Positions 16,769 through 26,771 of a stretch of DNA of 64,000 nt are shown here, piece by piece. The translations under genes were made by a program, and so were the position numbers. Below the pieces are notes generated by a model that was given only the letters and a program-made list of their open reading frames with translations, was not told where the DNA came from and did not search any database. The number at the start of each line of letters is the position of its first letter. Within the stretch, counting starts at the first letter, position 1. Origin of the DNA: PALSA-693 sp963834725 (GTDB lineage: Bacteria > Actinomycetota > Acidimicrobiia > Acidimicrobiales > Palsa-688); NCBI GenBank assembly GCA_963834725.1, contig CAWICN010000001.1, positions 5,332,001 through 5,396,000 on the forward strand, in the 5' to 3' direction.

Positions 16769-17948
16769 TTCTGCCCACCCCCCCAGGTCATCGGAGCCGT
16801 CGGAGCCTTCGGAGCATCGAGGGGCGTCCCGCTCCGATGGGCCTGCGGACGCTGATCCAGCACCTGGTTCCTCCCGCTCATCGGGCGGGCGCATACCGCG
16901 GTCAGCCCGCGTGCGGCGTCCGGCCGGTTCACGGCCAGTCGCCGACCCGGGGCCGGTTGCCGTGGATGCCATGGGTGGTGACCGGGCGCCTGCCGAGATC
17001 GTCGCCGGCGCCGTCCAGGCCGCCGGAGCCGGGCTGGCGGTGGTCCTGGTCGGTGATCCTGAGCGTCTCGGCGACACCCGCGGTCTGCCGGTCATCCCGG
17101 CCCGGGAGACCATCGAGATGCACGAGGACCCCGGCCGGGCGGTCCGGACCAAGAAGGATTCGTCGCTCCTGCGGGCCGCTGAAGCCGTCCGGGACGGCCG
17201 GGCGGTGGCCATGGTCAGCGCCGGCAACACCGGGGCCACCATGGCCAGCGCGCTTTTCAGGATGGGCCGCATCCGGGGCGTGGCGCGACCCGCGATCGCC
17301 ACGCCGATTCCCGTGCCGGGGACGACTCCGACGGTGTTGCTCGACGCTGGCGCCAACGCGGAATGCATTCCGGCCTGGTTGGTCCAGTTCGCCCAGATGG
17401 GCGCCGCCTTCGCCAGGCAGCGCTTCGGAATCGCCGATCCGAGGGTGGGCCTGCTCTCGATCGGAGAAGAGCCGGGCAAGGGCAGCCCCCTCGTCAAGGA
17501 GACGTTCGCCCTACTCGAGGCGGGCGACGGCGGGCCTGGCGTCCGTTTCATCGGAAACGTCGAAGGCCGGGACCTCATGTCAGACGCCGTCGATGTCGTC
17601 GTCACCGATGGCTTCACCGGCAATGTCGTTCTCAAGACCCTGGAAGGCTCCATGAAATTTGCCTTCAAGGCCGTGCTCGGGGCCTTGCCTCCCGGCTCGG
17701 GCGACGACCCGGCTGCCGCCGCCTTCCTCGGCGCCCTCATGCCGCTGGCCGAGGAACTCGATCCGGAAACGTACGGAGGCGCCATGCTGCTCGGGGTCGA
17801 CGGAGTGTGCATCATCAGCCACGGATCCTCATCGGCCCGGGCCATCGTCAACGCGGTGCGCGTCGCCGATCACGCCGTCCGTGAGGGTCTCGTGGATCAA
17901 CTCCGTGCCGCTATCACTGCGCCGTCCGGGGTAGAGATTTCCATCTGA
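16758..17948 (+). CDS. plsX: Phosphate acyltransferase PlsX
   Basis: Peripheral membrane enzyme that converts acyl-ACP to acyl-phosphate for phospholipid synthesis. The core begins VAVDAMGGDRAPAEIVAGAV, with SAGNTGATMASALF, LLDAGANAECIP, FIGNVEGRDLM and VTDGFTGNVVLKTLEGS in order. ATG at 16758 overlaps the end of rpmF and gives 396 residues with about 60 low-complexity N-terminal residues. GTG at 16911 would give a more usual length of 345 residues. Which is used is not decided by the sequence. Confidence 0.92.
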   Translation: MLADSAHPPRSSEPSEPSEHRGASRSDGPADADPAPGSSRSSGGRIPRSARVRRPAGSRPVADPGPVAVDAMGGDRAPAEIVAGAVQAAGAGLAVVLVGDPERLGDTRGLPVIPARETIEMHEDPGRAVRTKKDSSLLRAAEAVRDGRAVAMVSAGNTGATMASALFRMGRIRGVARPAIATPIPVPGTTPTVLLDAGANAECIPAWLVQFAQMGAAFARQRFGIADPRVGLLSIGEEPGKGSPLVKETFALLEAGDGGPGVRFIGNVEGRDLMSDAVDVVVTDGFTGNVVLKTLEGSMKFAFKAVLGALPPGSGDDPAAAAFLGALMPLAEELDPETYGGAMLLGVDGVCIISHGSSSARAIVNAVRVADHAVREGLVDQLRAAITAPSGVEISI

Positions 17949-18209
17949 TCGGGCCGGCCCGACCGAGCCAACCGGACTCGACGCCCGGCCCGGCCCCGGA
18001 CCGGGCCGACCCGTGAACCGGGCCGCCCGACCCAGCCGGACCCGACCGCCGGCCCGACCCTAGCCGGGCGAACCCGGGCGTCTGATCCCGCCGGCCCCGC
18101 CGGTCCCGACGGCGTCACGCCGCCCGGATCCCAGCGTGTGCCGTGCCGCCGCGTGGAGCAAAACGGCGACGGACAGCGGTAGCATCCGTCGTGATCCGAG
18201 GAGACCACG

Positions 18210-18506
18210 TTGCCAGCCGAGACCCACGTCGAACGCACCCCGCTCAGCCGCCCACAGGTCGTTGAGCTCATCCGGGGATGTCTGGCCGACATCCTGGAAG
18301 TCAGCCCGGACACGATCACGGAGGGGGCGTCTTTCAGTGACGACCTCGGGGCCGATTCGCTCGCCCTCATCGAGCTGGTGGAGGCACTCGAGGAGGAGTT
18401 GTCCGAGCGGACGGTCGGTTTTCGCATCGACGACGAGGACCTCGAGGACCTGAAGACGGTCCGGGATGCGGTCGACTACGTGATGGCGAAGTTGGGCGGG
18501 GCCTGA
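18210..18506 (+). CDS. acpP: Acyl carrier protein
   Basis: A 98-residue carrier of fatty acyl chains. The phosphopantetheine-attachment motif is DDLGADSLALIELVEALEEE, with the modified serine in GADS. It is acidic and helical as expected. The start is TTG at 18210 and residues 1-15 precede the usual fold. The 261 bases after plsX hold a run of repetitive GC-rich sequence (cggcccgaccc-like words) and no gene I can support. It sits just upstream of rnc, as in many bacteria. Confidence 0.93.
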   Translation: MPAETHVERTPLSRPQVVELIRGCLADILEVSPDTITEGASFSDDLGADSLALIELVEALEEELSERTVGFRIDDEDLEDLKTVRDAVDYVMAKLGGA

Positions 18507-18618
18507 GGGCCGGGGCCGGGAATCGGTCGCTTCCACGGCGAGGACATCCGCGCTGCCCGAGGATCCCGCACCCGAGCCCTCCCCCTCGAGGGAGCTGGCA
18601 AGCCGCCTCGGGTGGACC

Positions 18619-19296
18619 GTGGGCGACTCCGACCTGCTCACCCGGTCGCTCGCCCACCGGTCCTGGTGCGCCGAGAATCCCGGTACTGGCTCGAACGAGC
18701 GGCTGGAGTTTCTAGGCGACGCCGTGCTCGGGCTGGTCGTCACCGACTACCTGTACCGGACATATCCCGATATGCCGGAGGGAGAGCTGGCGAAAGTGCG
18801 GGCTTCGGTGGTCAACTCGGCCGCCCTGGCCGACCTGGCCGCTGAGCTCGACATCGGAGGCGCCCTTCTTCTCGGCAAGGGCGAGGACCAGTCGGGCGGC
18901 CGGCAGAAACCGTCGATCCTCGCCGACGCCATGGAAGCCCTGATCGGTGCCGTCTACCTGGATCAGGGCTGGTCAGGCGCGGAGCAGATGATCATGCGGT
19001 TGCTCGGGGACCGCATCGTCTCCGCCGCCGCCGGTCCAGGCGGGCAGGATTACAAGACCCGACTCCAGGAGCTATCGGCCCGCTGCTACGAGCAGCTGCC
19101 GGTCTACCTCGTGCGTGACGATGGCCCCGACCACGCCAAGGAGTTCCACGCCGTCGTCCACGTTCAGGGCCGGGCCCAGGGTGCGGGCCGCGGCCGCTCG
19201 AAAAAACAAGCCGAGCAAGCCGCGGCGCGCGCCGCGTGGGAGGCCCTCATCGAGGTAGCGAGCCGGGACACCCCTCACGAGGCGGACGGGGGCTGA
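18619..19296 (+). CDS. rnc: Ribonuclease III
   Basis: Endoribonuclease for double-stranded RNA, acting in rRNA maturation and RNA decay. The 225-residue protein keeps the signature NERLEFLGDAVLGLVVTDYLY, KPSILADAMEALIGAVYLD (catalytic acidic residues) and a C-terminal dsRNA-binding domain (DYKTRLQELSARCYEQLPVY...KKQAEQAAARAAWEAL). GTG at 18619 is the only standard start between the upstream in-frame stop and the catalytic core, so the N-terminus is short. mutM follows after four bases. Confidence 0.95.
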   Translation: MGDSDLLTRSLAHRSWCAENPGTGSNERLEFLGDAVLGLVVTDYLYRTYPDMPEGELAKVRASVVNSAALADLAAELDIGGALLLGKGEDQSGGRQKPSILADAMEALIGAVYLDQGWSGAEQMIMRLLGDRIVSAAAGPGGQDYKTRLQELSARCYEQLPVYLVRDDGPDHAKEFHAVVHVQGRAQGAGRGRSKKQAEQAAARAAWEALIEVASRDTPHEADGG

Positions 19297-19300
19297 GCCG

Positions 19301-20137
19301 GTGCCCGAGCTACCCGAGGTCGAGACCCTACGGCGAGACATCGACAGGGAGTTCGCCAACAAGCGGATAAGAAAGGTTGAGGTTACCCGGGCCCGTTCCG
19401 TCCGCCGGCACGACAGCCCGAAGGACTTCGTCGCCCGGGTCGAGGGTCGCAAGCTGGTCGGGACCCGCCGGCGCGGGAAGTACCTGCTGCTGAAGCTCGA
19501 TAACGCGGACATTCTGGTGGCCCACATGGGCATGAGCGGGCAGCTCCTTCGCGCCAGCCCCAAGGATCCGTTGGGCAAGCACACCCATGTGGTGTTTTCG
19601 TTTGTCTCGGCCCCCCAGCTGCGTTTCGTTGACCCGCGGACCTTCGGTGAGCTTTTCGTCACGACGCAAGATCGCCTCGAGCAGGAGGTTCCCGAACTGG
19701 CCCACCTCGGGTTCGACCCTCTCGACGACCAGATGGCCTGGACCCGCTTTGGTGACTTGCTCTTGGCCCGCAAGACAAAATTGAAGCCGCTCCTGCTGGA
19801 CCAGCGGTTCGTGGCCGGCATCGGGAATATGTACGCCGACGAGATCCTCTTCACCGCCGGGCTGCGTCACGACCGCAACTCCGACACGCTGACCCCGCAA
19901 GAGGTACGCCGGCTGTACCGCTCGATGGTCGAGACCCTCCAGGAGGCCATCAAGCACCGCGGCTCGTCACTGGCGGATGAGCAGTATCGGGACATCTTCG
20001 GGGATGTCGGCGAATTCCAGCGCCTGCACAACGTGTACGACCGCGAAGGGCAGGCCTGCCCCCGCTGCCGGTCGGTCATCGTGCGGGTGAAGGCCAACGG
20101 GCGGAGCGCTTTCCTTTGCCCGCACTGCCAGATCTGA
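19301..20137 (+). CDS. mutM: Formamidopyrimidine-DNA glycosylase
   Basis: Base-excision repair glycosylase/AP lyase for 8-oxoguanine. The 278-residue protein begins PELPEVETLRRD after the initiator, exposing the catalytic N-terminal proline and Glu. GKYLLLKL contains the conserved lysine, followed by the H2TH region QRFVAGIGNMYADEILF. It ends with the zinc finger ACPRCRSVIVRVKANGRS...CPHCQI. GTG start. It lies between rnc and smc as in mycobacteria. Confidence 0.96.
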   Translation: MPELPEVETLRRDIDREFANKRIRKVEVTRARSVRRHDSPKDFVARVEGRKLVGTRRRGKYLLLKLDNADILVAHMGMSGQLLRASPKDPLGKHTHVVFSFVSAPQLRFVDPRTFGELFVTTQDRLEQEVPELAHLGFDPLDDQMAWTRFGDLLLARKTKLKPLLLDQRFVAGIGNMYADEILFTAGLRHDRNSDTLTPQEVRRLYRSMVETLQEAIKHRGSSLADEQYRDIFGDVGEFQRLHNVYDREGQACPRCRSVIVRVKANGRSAFLCPHCQI

Positions 20138-20248
20138 CACGAACCCCACCCCTCGCCAGATCCCCACTCAGGGTGGGCAAATTGGCCGGGCTGACCCCGA
20201 GGGGGATCACTGAACCCGGAGGGGGACCCCCACTAGGTTGATCCTCGA

Positions 20249-23200
20249 GTGTTTCTGAAATCCCTCACCCTTAAGGGTTTCAAATCGTTCGCAGACCCGA
20301 CCACCCTGGAGTTCGAACCCGGGGTCACGGTGGTGGTCGGCCCGAACGGCAGCGGCAAGTCCAATGTCGTGGATGCCGTGGCCTGGGTGCTCGGTGCTCA
20401 GGGGCCGAGCACGGTGCGCTCGGGCAAGATGGAGGACGTCATCTTTGCCGGCACGCCGCAGCGAGCTGCGCTCGGCCGAGCCGAGGTGTCCCTTACGATC
20501 GACAACAGCGCCGGCCTGTTGCCGATCGACTTCTCCGAGGTGACCATCAGCCGGATGCTGTTCCGCACGGGTGAGTCGGAGTACGCCATCAACCGGGTGC
20601 CGTGCCGGCTCCTCGACATCCAGGAGCTGCTCTCGGATACGGGGGTGGGGCGCCAGCAGCACGTGATCGTCTCACAGGGGAACCTCGACGCCATCCTGAA
20701 CTCACGGGCCGAGGACCGCCGTCTGGTGATCGAGGAGGCGGCCGGCGTCCTCAAGTTCCGTCGGCGCAAGGAGCGCGCCGAGCGGCGCCTGGAGTCGACG
20801 GAGGCGAGCGTGGTCCGGCTACAGGATCTGCAACGAGAGGTGCGGCGGCAGCTCCGCCCTCTCGAGAAGCAGGCGGATGCCGCCCGGCGCCATGGCGACC
20901 TGGTGGCCGAACTGGCGGCGGTTCGTCGTTACCTGTTCGGCCGCGAGCTCGGAGCGATTGAGGTCCGTCTGGTGGCGGCCAGCCGGGAACGAACCGAACT
21001 CGGGCGGGCGGAGGCCGAGCTTCGCACTGCCCTCGCCGGCCTCGACGCCGACCTCTTGGCCGCCGGGACGGGGTCCGAGAGTGAGCGACCCGGCGGAGCG
21101 AGCCAGGGCGGTGCGGAGCGGACCGGGGTGCCGCGGCTGGACCTGGCCGAGACCGTGTCGCGCGCCGAGGCGACCAGAGCCCGAGCGGTGGGCCTCATGG
21201 CGGTACTGGCAGAGCGTCAGCGGTCGCTCCGTCAGGCGATCACGGCGAGCGTCGACCACGACTTGATTGCCGCGCTCGAAGCGGAGGGCGCGTCCCTGCA
21301 GGAACGTCTGGCCCGGGCCGACGAGGAGGCCGGCCTCCTCGGTCCCCAATTCGACGAGCTGGCTGAAGCGGAGGCCGGGCTGGCTCACGACAACCGTGTC
21401 TTCGACGAGGAGGGGCCGAACGATGGTCTGGCCAGGGGCGATGCCGTGGCGGGGACGCGAGGAGAGCTGGCCGCCCTGCGGTCCGCGATCGAGCAGTCCG
21501 GCCAGGAGGTCCGCCGGTTGGATGCCCGCGTCGTCTCCATCGAGCGCCGGGTGGCTCGCCTGACAACCGAACGGCAGCGCCTGCAGGGGATCATCGGTGA
21601 CACGGAGGCCGCGTCATCGGACCTCGCGGAGAAGGAACGGCTCGCCCGCGACGCCGAAAAGGACGCGGAACACCGGCTGGACCTGGCCGCGGCGGCCCGG
21701 AGGCAGGCCGATGCCGACCACCACCGTTGGGCGGCCCGAGCCGAGACCCTCGCGCAAGCCCTCGACGACGCCAGGGGCCGAACCGGCGCCGAGCGGCTCG
21801 AGGAGATGGCCGGGTTCATCGGCGCGGTGCTCGAATTGGTCGAGGTCGCCGATGGTTTCGAGGCGGCCTTCGAGGCCGCCGCCCGCGATGCCATGGCGGC
21901 CATCGCTGTCGACGGAGTCGACGCCGCCCGAGCGGGTCTCGCCAAACTGCAAGGAGCCTCGGTCCCCGGCGCGGTTGTGGCGTTGCCGGATCCCGTATCC
22001 GCCGGTCCGGTGTCCCTCGGCGGCGGCCCACCTGGAACGGCGGGGGACTTCCCGCCCGGAAACGCCGGCTGGCTTCGCGACCGCGTGCGGTCGAGGCTTC
22101 CGAGTGTCGAGCAGTGGCTGGACCGGCTTCTGGCCGGCACGCTGGTCGTCGACGGTGGTTGGACCGCCGCGGTCGATGTGGCGATCTCCCACCCCGAACT
22201 GGTGGTCGTCACCCGCGCCGGTGACCGCTGCGCGGAGGGGCTCTGGCAGCTCGGTGCCGGGAGCGGAGCCGCCACGGCGGCCGCGGTCGAGGACGCTCGT
22301 CAGCAGGCGGCCGACGCCGCGGCTGGTTGTTCTCGCGCCGACATGGTGTGGCAGGGAGCACGCGGCGCGGCGGCAGCAGCTCGGGCCGAACGGGATCGGG
22401 CTACCCGGGCCGTAGAGGCCAACACGGCCCGGCAGCAGGCGGCTGCCGATGCCCGCCAACGCGTCGATGCCGAGCTGGCCGAGGCCACCAGCGAGCACGC
22501 CGTCGGCTCCAACCAACGGCACGAGCTGACCGTCCGCCAGGAACGGGATCGGGCCCGGGCCGGCGAGCTGGAGGCCCTCCTGCCGAGCCTTGAGCGGGAG
22601 TCGGCCGCCCAGGCCGAGCGGGCGGTGGCAGAGCGGGCGACCCGGTCGCGCCTAGCCCAGCGCGCCACTGACCTGGCCGCCCGGAGGCGGGACCTGGAGG
22701 TCCGGGCCGCGGGCCTGGCCGAACGCCGGGCGATGACGACGCGTCGGCTGGACGAGGTAGAGGAGCGACTGCGAGGCAACATCGCGAAGCGGGACGAGGC
22801 CGCCGCCCGCCTCGAGGGGCTGCGGCAGGCCGTGGTGGTCACCGAGCGGCTTTCGCGCCTGGTCGAAGGCCGACAGGGGGAGTTGGAAGCGGTGCTGGCC
22901 CGCCTTCGCGAAGCCCGCCGGGCCGAGGCCGAGGCGGCCCGAGCCCGAACCGAACGCCTGGAGGGATTGCGCCGGCAGCGAAACACCGCCGAACGGCAAT
23001 TGAGCGAGACACGCGAGCGGGTCAGCCGGATCGAGCTGGAGAGTACGGAGGCCCGGGTGCGGCTGGAAGGGCTCACCGAGACCATCCGGCACGAACTCGA
23101 CTGCGAGCCTGAGGGGGTTCGGGGCGCGCTTTGCCCGCCGCTCCCGCCCGGGACGAGCGCATCGAGCCGACGCACCGAGCTGGAACGGGAGCTGCGGCTG

Positions 23201-23809
23201 ATGGGACCGATCAACCCGCTGGCCCTCGAGGAGCACGCCGCCCTGCTGGAGCGCAACCAGTTTCTCGAGGAACAACTCGACGACGTGCGGCGCGCTCGTC
23301 GCGAGCTGGCGAAGGTGATCCGGGCGGTTGACGCCGAGATCATCGATGTCCTGAGAGCCGCCTTCGCGGATGTGGCGGAGAACTTCGAGGTGTTGTTCAC
23401 GACCTTGTTCCCCGGAGGTCAGGGCCGGCTGCGCCTCACCGACCCGGACCACCTGCTCGAGACCGGGATCGAGGTCGAAGCCCGACCGTCGGGCAAGAAC
23501 GTCCGCCGCCTCTCTCTGCTGTCGGGCGGCGAGCGGAGCCTGACGGCGATGGCGTTTCTGTTCGCCGTGTTCCGCAGCCGTCCCTCACCCTTCTATCTCA
23601 TGGACGAGGTGGAGGCGGCGCTCGACGACGTCAACCTGCACCGCTTCCTTGACCTGATTCACGAGTTCCGCTCGGCGGCGCAACTCCTGATCGTGAGCCA
23701 CCAGAAGCGCACCATGGAGGCCGCTGACTGCCTCTACGGCGTGACCATGGCTCCTGGCGGATCGTCACGCGTCGTGAGCGAAGGGCTTTCCGTCCCAGCC
23801 GCGGGCTGA
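20249..23809 (+). CDS. smc: Chromosome segregation protein SMC
   Basis: Condensin ATPase that organises and segregates the chromosome. At 1186 residues it is full length. Walker A is GPNGSGKSNVVDAVAWVLGAQ near residue 32. Arg/Glu/Ala-rich coiled coils flank a hinge around residues 515-650 (MAGFIGAVLELVEVADGFEAA). The C-terminal ATPase half holds LLSGGERSLTAMAFLFAVF (signature) and the Walker B stretch FYLMDEVEAALDDVN. The start is GTG (MFLKSLTLKGFKSFADP). Partner genes scpA and scpB are not in the window. Confidence 0.97.
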   Translation: MFLKSLTLKGFKSFADPTTLEFEPGVTVVVGPNGSGKSNVVDAVAWVLGAQGPSTVRSGKMEDVIFAGTPQRAALGRAEVSLTIDNSAGLLPIDFSEVTISRMLFRTGESEYAINRVPCRLLDIQELLSDTGVGRQQHVIVSQGNLDAILNSRAEDRRLVIEEAAGVLKFRRRKERAERRLESTEASVVRLQDLQREVRRQLRPLEKQADAARRHGDLVAELAAVRRYLFGRELGAIEVRLVAASRERTELGRAEAELRTALAGLDADLLAAGTGSESERPGGASQGGAERTGVPRLDLAETVSRAEATRARAVGLMAVLAERQRSLRQAITASVDHDLIAALEAEGASLQERLARADEEAGLLGPQFDELAEAEAGLAHDNRVFDEEGPNDGLARGDAVAGTRGELAALRSAIEQSGQEVRRLDARVVSIERRVARLTTERQRLQGIIGDTEAASSDLAEKERLARDAEKDAEHRLDLAAAARRQADADHHRWAARAETLAQALDDARGRTGAERLEEMAGFIGAVLELVEVADGFEAAFEAAARDAMAAIAVDGVDAARAGLAKLQGASVPGAVVALPDPVSAGPVSLGGGPPGTAGDFPPGNAGWLRDRVRSRLPSVEQWLDRLLAGTLVVDGGWTAAVDVAISHPELVVVTRAGDRCAEGLWQLGAGSGAATAAAVEDARQQAADAAAGCSRADMVWQGARGAAAAARAERDRATRAVEANTARQQAAADARQRVDAELAEATSEHAVGSNQRHELTVRQERDRARAGELEALLPSLERESAAQAERAVAERATRSRLAQRATDLAARRRDLEVRAAGLAERRAMTTRRLDEVEERLRGNIAKRDEAAARLEGLRQAVVVTERLSRLVEGRQGELEAVLARLREARRAEAEAARARTERLEGLRRQRNTAERQLSETRERVSRIELESTEARVRLEGLTETIRHELDCEPEGVRGALCPPLPPGTSASSRRTELERELRLMGPINPLALEEHAALLERNQFLEEQLDDVRRARRELAKVIRAVDAEIIDVLRAAFADVAENFEVLFTTLFPGGQGRLRLTDPDHLLETGIEVEARPSGKNVRRLSLLSGGERSLTAMAFLFAVFRSRPSPFYLMDEVEAALDDVNLHRFLDLIHEFRSAAQLLIVSHQKRTMEAADCLYGVTMAPGGSSRVVSEGLSVPAAG

Positions 23810-23910
23810 GCCTTCCGGGCGGCTGGGCCGGATTCGGGCCAACAGCGTGGCTCCGTTCGCCCGCACGCAGTCTGGCTTGTTCGTTCCCCGGCCCTTAGGC
23901 TCGGCTCGCC

Positions 23911-25137
23911 ATGGAGATCCTGATCATCGTGCTGGTGGCAGTGGCGGTCGTGATCCTGACGACGGCTGGATATGTCGTTGTCGGGCGCCGGCGCACCATC
24001 AGCCCTCCCAAGCCACCGGCTCCACCCCTCGAGCCAACTATGCTGGTCAAACCGCCCACACCGCGGGCGGAGCCGGAGGTGAGGGAGGCGCCCGCCCCGA
24101 CGCTTCCCGCCGAGGTGGCGGAGGCGCCGGCCGAGTTCGCCGAGGCGCCCCCCCTTGCCGAGGCCCCTCCCGTCGCCGAGACGCCCACCCAGGCGGTGGA
24201 GGACGAGGTGGCGGCTCCCGTCGAGATCCCGCCGGCCGCGCCGCCCCGGATGCGGGACCGCCTGGGGCGGGCCCGTTCGCTCTTCGCCGGCTATCTCAGC
24301 TCTGTCCGATCCCGGGACCGTATCGACGACAGCACCTGGGAGGAGCTCGAGGAGGCGCTCATCCTGGCCGACGTCGGCGCCGGCCTGACCACCCGTATCC
24401 TCGACGACCTGCGGGTGCGGGTCAAGCAGGAGCGGATCAGCCACCCCGACGACCTCGTCGACGCCTTGAAGACCGAACTGACCACCATCCTCGACGGGGA
24501 CCGGGAGCTTCATCTCCTGCCCGACGCCACCAACGTCTGGCTATTCGTCGGGGTCAACGGTGTCGGGAAGACCACCACCATCGGAAAGCTCGGCAGGCGC
24601 GGGGTTCGCGAGGGCCACCGGGTGGTGATGGCCGCGGGTGACACCTTCCGGGCCGCGGCGGCCGACCAGCTCGAGCTATGGGCCGACCGCGTGGGCGCTT
24701 CGATCATCCGGGGTAATGAAGGCGGAGATCCGGGCGCGGTGGTGTTCGACGCCGTCCAGCACGCGGCCGCCCGCCAGGCCGACCTCGTCCTGGCCGACAC
24801 CGCCGGCCGCTTGCACACGAAGACCAACCTCATGGAAGAGCTGAAAAAGGTGCGCCGGGTGGCTGAGCGCCCCCCCGGTCAGGTGACCGAGGTGCTGCTC
24901 ATCATCGATGCCACCACCGGTCAAAACGGGCTCATCCAGGCGCAGCAGTTCGCGGCGGCGACAGGAGTCACCGGGGTGGTGCTGACCAAGCTCGACGGCA
25001 CGGCCAAGGGCGGGATTGCCCTCGCCATCCAGTCCGAGCTCGGCATCCCGATCAAGCTGGTGGGACTGGGCGAGGGTCCGGACGACCTGGTCGAGTTCAA
25101 CGCATCCGAGTTCGTCGAAGCCCTGGTGTCCGCATAG
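23911..25137 (+). CDS. ftsY: Signal recognition particle receptor FtsY
   Basis: SRP receptor GTPase that docks ribosome-SRP complexes at the membrane. The 408-residue protein starts with a membrane helix (EILIIVLVAVAVVILTTAGYVVV), then a Pro/Glu-rich A domain to about residue 110, then the N and G domains. G1 is GVNGVGKTTTIGKLG, followed by DTFRAAAADQLELWADR, DTAGRLHTKTNLMEEL, TKLDGTAKGG and GLGEGPDDLVEF. The helix marks the actinobacterial membrane-anchored form. The reverse-strand exporter operon converges on it with only 23 bases between. Confidence 0.96.
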   Translation: MEILIIVLVAVAVVILTTAGYVVVGRRRTISPPKPPAPPLEPTMLVKPPTPRAEPEVREAPAPTLPAEVAEAPAEFAEAPPLAEAPPVAETPTQAVEDEVAAPVEIPPAAPPRMRDRLGRARSLFAGYLSSVRSRDRIDDSTWEELEEALILADVGAGLTTRILDDLRVRVKQERISHPDDLVDALKTELTTILDGDRELHLLPDATNVWLFVGVNGVGKTTTIGKLGRRGVREGHRVVMAAGDTFRAAAADQLELWADRVGASIIRGNEGGDPGAVVFDAVQHAAARQADLVLADTAGRLHTKTNLMEELKKVRRVAERPPGQVTEVLLIIDATTGQNGLIQAQQFAAATGVTGVVLTKLDGTAKGGIALAIQSELGIPIKLVGLGEGPDDLVEFNASEFVEALVSA

Positions 25138-25160
25138 CGATCGGGGTTGCCGACGGTGCT

Positions 25161-25973
25161 TCAACGCAGAAGCAGGACCCGGATCCGGCGGCCCGAGACG
25201 GCCACCCCGATGGCGGCCATGGCCACCAGGTAAGCGATGTGGCCCAGCGCCGCGACCCCCGGATCCCCGAGCGTGAGCGCCCGGACCAGGCTGACGCCCT
25301 GGTACAGGGGGGTGCACTCCACGATCAGTTGCAGCCACCGCGGGTAGACGGACAGCGGGTAGAACGTCGTCGAGAATAAGAAGAGGGGCAGCAGCACCAA
25401 CTGCACCAGATCAAAGTCGGTCCAACCGCGCATGTACGTGGTCGACGCCATGCCAACGGCGGCAAAGGCGAATCCAATCAGCACCGCGGCCGGCAGGGCC
25501 AGGGCCGCCCATGGCGAGTAGACATCTCCGAGGCCGGCCATCATGACGACGAAGACCGCTGCGTAGACCGCGCCCCGGATCAGCGCGTAGGTGATCTCGC
25601 CCCTGGCCACGTCGGTGGGTTCCACCGGTGTGGCCAGTATGGCGTCAAAGATCTTGGCGTAGCGCAGCTTGAAGTAGACGTTGAAGGTGCTCTCGAAGAC
25701 GGCGCCGTTCATGGCGGCGGCGGCGAGCAGGCCGGGCGCCACGTAGACGGCGTAAGGGATGGTCGTCCCATCGGGCCCGGGGATCCCGCCGACCAGCTTT
25801 CCGATGCCGATGCCGATCGACAGCAGGTAAAAGACCGGCTCGGCTATCCCCGAGAGCGGGATCCACCAGGTGCGCCGGGCGACGAGGAGGTCGCGCTCGA
25901 TCACCCGCCGGCCCCGCCCCAGCCCGAAGACCACCGGCGGCAGGACCCGCAGCCTCAGGGCCGGCGCGTTCAT
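25161..25973 (-). CDS. ABC-2 type transporter permease (NodJ/DrrB-like) 2
   Basis: A 270-residue inner-membrane permease with about six hydrophobic segments, for example IPYAVYVAPGLLAAAAMNGAVF, VYAAVFVVMMAGLGDVYSPW, ALALPAAVLIGFAFAAVGMA and LVLLPLFLFSTTFYPLSVYP. FESTFNVYFKLRYAKIFDAILATP is the conserved amphipathic loop of ABC-2 exporters. It is last in a three-gene reverse-strand operon of ATPase and two permeases, the arrangement of NodIJ- or DrrAB-like exporters with a heterodimeric membrane part. Substrate unknown: drug, lipid or polysaccharide all fit. Confidence 0.9.
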   Translation of the reverse strand: MNAPALRLRVLPPVVFGLGRGRRVIERDLLVARRTWWIPLSGIAEPVFYLLSIGIGIGKLVGGIPGPDGTTIPYAVYVAPGLLAAAAMNGAVFESTFNVYFKLRYAKIFDAILATPVEPTDVARGEITYALIRGAVYAAVFVVMMAGLGDVYSPWAALALPAAVLIGFAFAAVGMASTTYMRGWTDFDLVQLVLLPLFLFSTTFYPLSVYPRWLQLIVECTPLYQGVSLVRALTLGDPGVAALGHIAYLVAMAAIGVAVSGRRIRVLLLR

Positions 25974-25989
25974 GTTCGCAACCGTCCTC

Positions 25990-26769
25990 TCATGTCCGCA
26001 ACCGCTTCGTGAAGGTGCGGATGGACGCCAGCACTCCGAAGGCGGCCAGTCCGACCAGGTAGGCGATATGGATGGCGGCCGTGGCCGGCGTCAACTGACC
26101 GAGCGTGAGCCGCCGGCACAGATCCACCCCGTGCCACAGCGGGCTGAGGTAGGCGATGAAGCGCAGGCCGGACGGCAACTGGCTGATCGGAAAGAAGACG
26201 CCCGAGAAGAGGAACAGCGGGATCAGCCCGAGGCGGAAGATGAGGGGGAACGCCTCCTCGTTCTCCTGGTGGGCGGCGAAGGCGGCCAGGGGGGCTGCGA
26301 ACGACATGCCGACGAGCACACCTGCCGGCAGGACGGCCAACGTGTCGATCGATCGGGTCGCCTGGAACGCGGCCATGACGATGAGGTAGGCAGCCACCGC
26401 ACTGGCGATCCGCGCCGCGATCCAGATCAGGTGGCCCGCCAGCACGTCCCCCACCCGGAGCGGAGTGGCCAGCATCCCGAAATAGGTCTTCTGCCACCTG
26501 ATGGCAGCCATCACCGGGAACAGCGACTCACTGGCACCCATCGTCGCAGCGGTGGTGGCGGCGAGGCCGGGGGCGACGAACTGGAGGTAGCTGAGCCCTC
26601 CGAGGGCGGCTGAGTGGCCGCCCTTGTTGACGAACGAGCCGAGACCGACCCCCATGGCCGCCAAATACAGCACCGGCGTGACAAAGGTGGTGACCATCGA
26701 CCCCCGCCAGGTGCGCCGGTAGGAGAGGGCGAAGTAGCCGACGGCTCGCAGCCACGGCGGTGTGATCAT
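25990..26769 (-). CDS. ABC-2 type transporter permease (NodJ/DrrB-like) 1
   Basis: A 259-residue permease paralogous to its downstream neighbour: LPPW-like opening, TTFVTPVLYLAAMGVGLGSFV, LQFVAPGLAATTAATMGASESLF, the amphipathic loop AIRWQKTYFGMLATPLRVGDVL and LIPLFLFSGVFFPISQLP. The conserved APGL, ATP and LFLFS motifs occur at the same places in both permeases, supporting duplication and a heterodimer. Its start follows the ATPase stop by two bases, so translation is probably coupled. Confidence 0.9.
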   Translation of the reverse strand: MITPPWLRAVGYFALSYRRTWRGSMVTTFVTPVLYLAAMGVGLGSFVNKGGHSAALGGLSYLQFVAPGLAATTAATMGASESLFPVMAAIRWQKTYFGMLATPLRVGDVLAGHLIWIAARIASAVAAYLIVMAAFQATRSIDTLAVLPAGVLVGMSFAAPLAAFAAHQENEEAFPLIFRLGLIPLFLFSGVFFPISQLPSGLRFIAYLSPLWHGVDLCRRLTLGQLTPATAAIHIAYLVGLAAFGVLASIRTFTKRLRT

Positions 26770-26771
26770 CG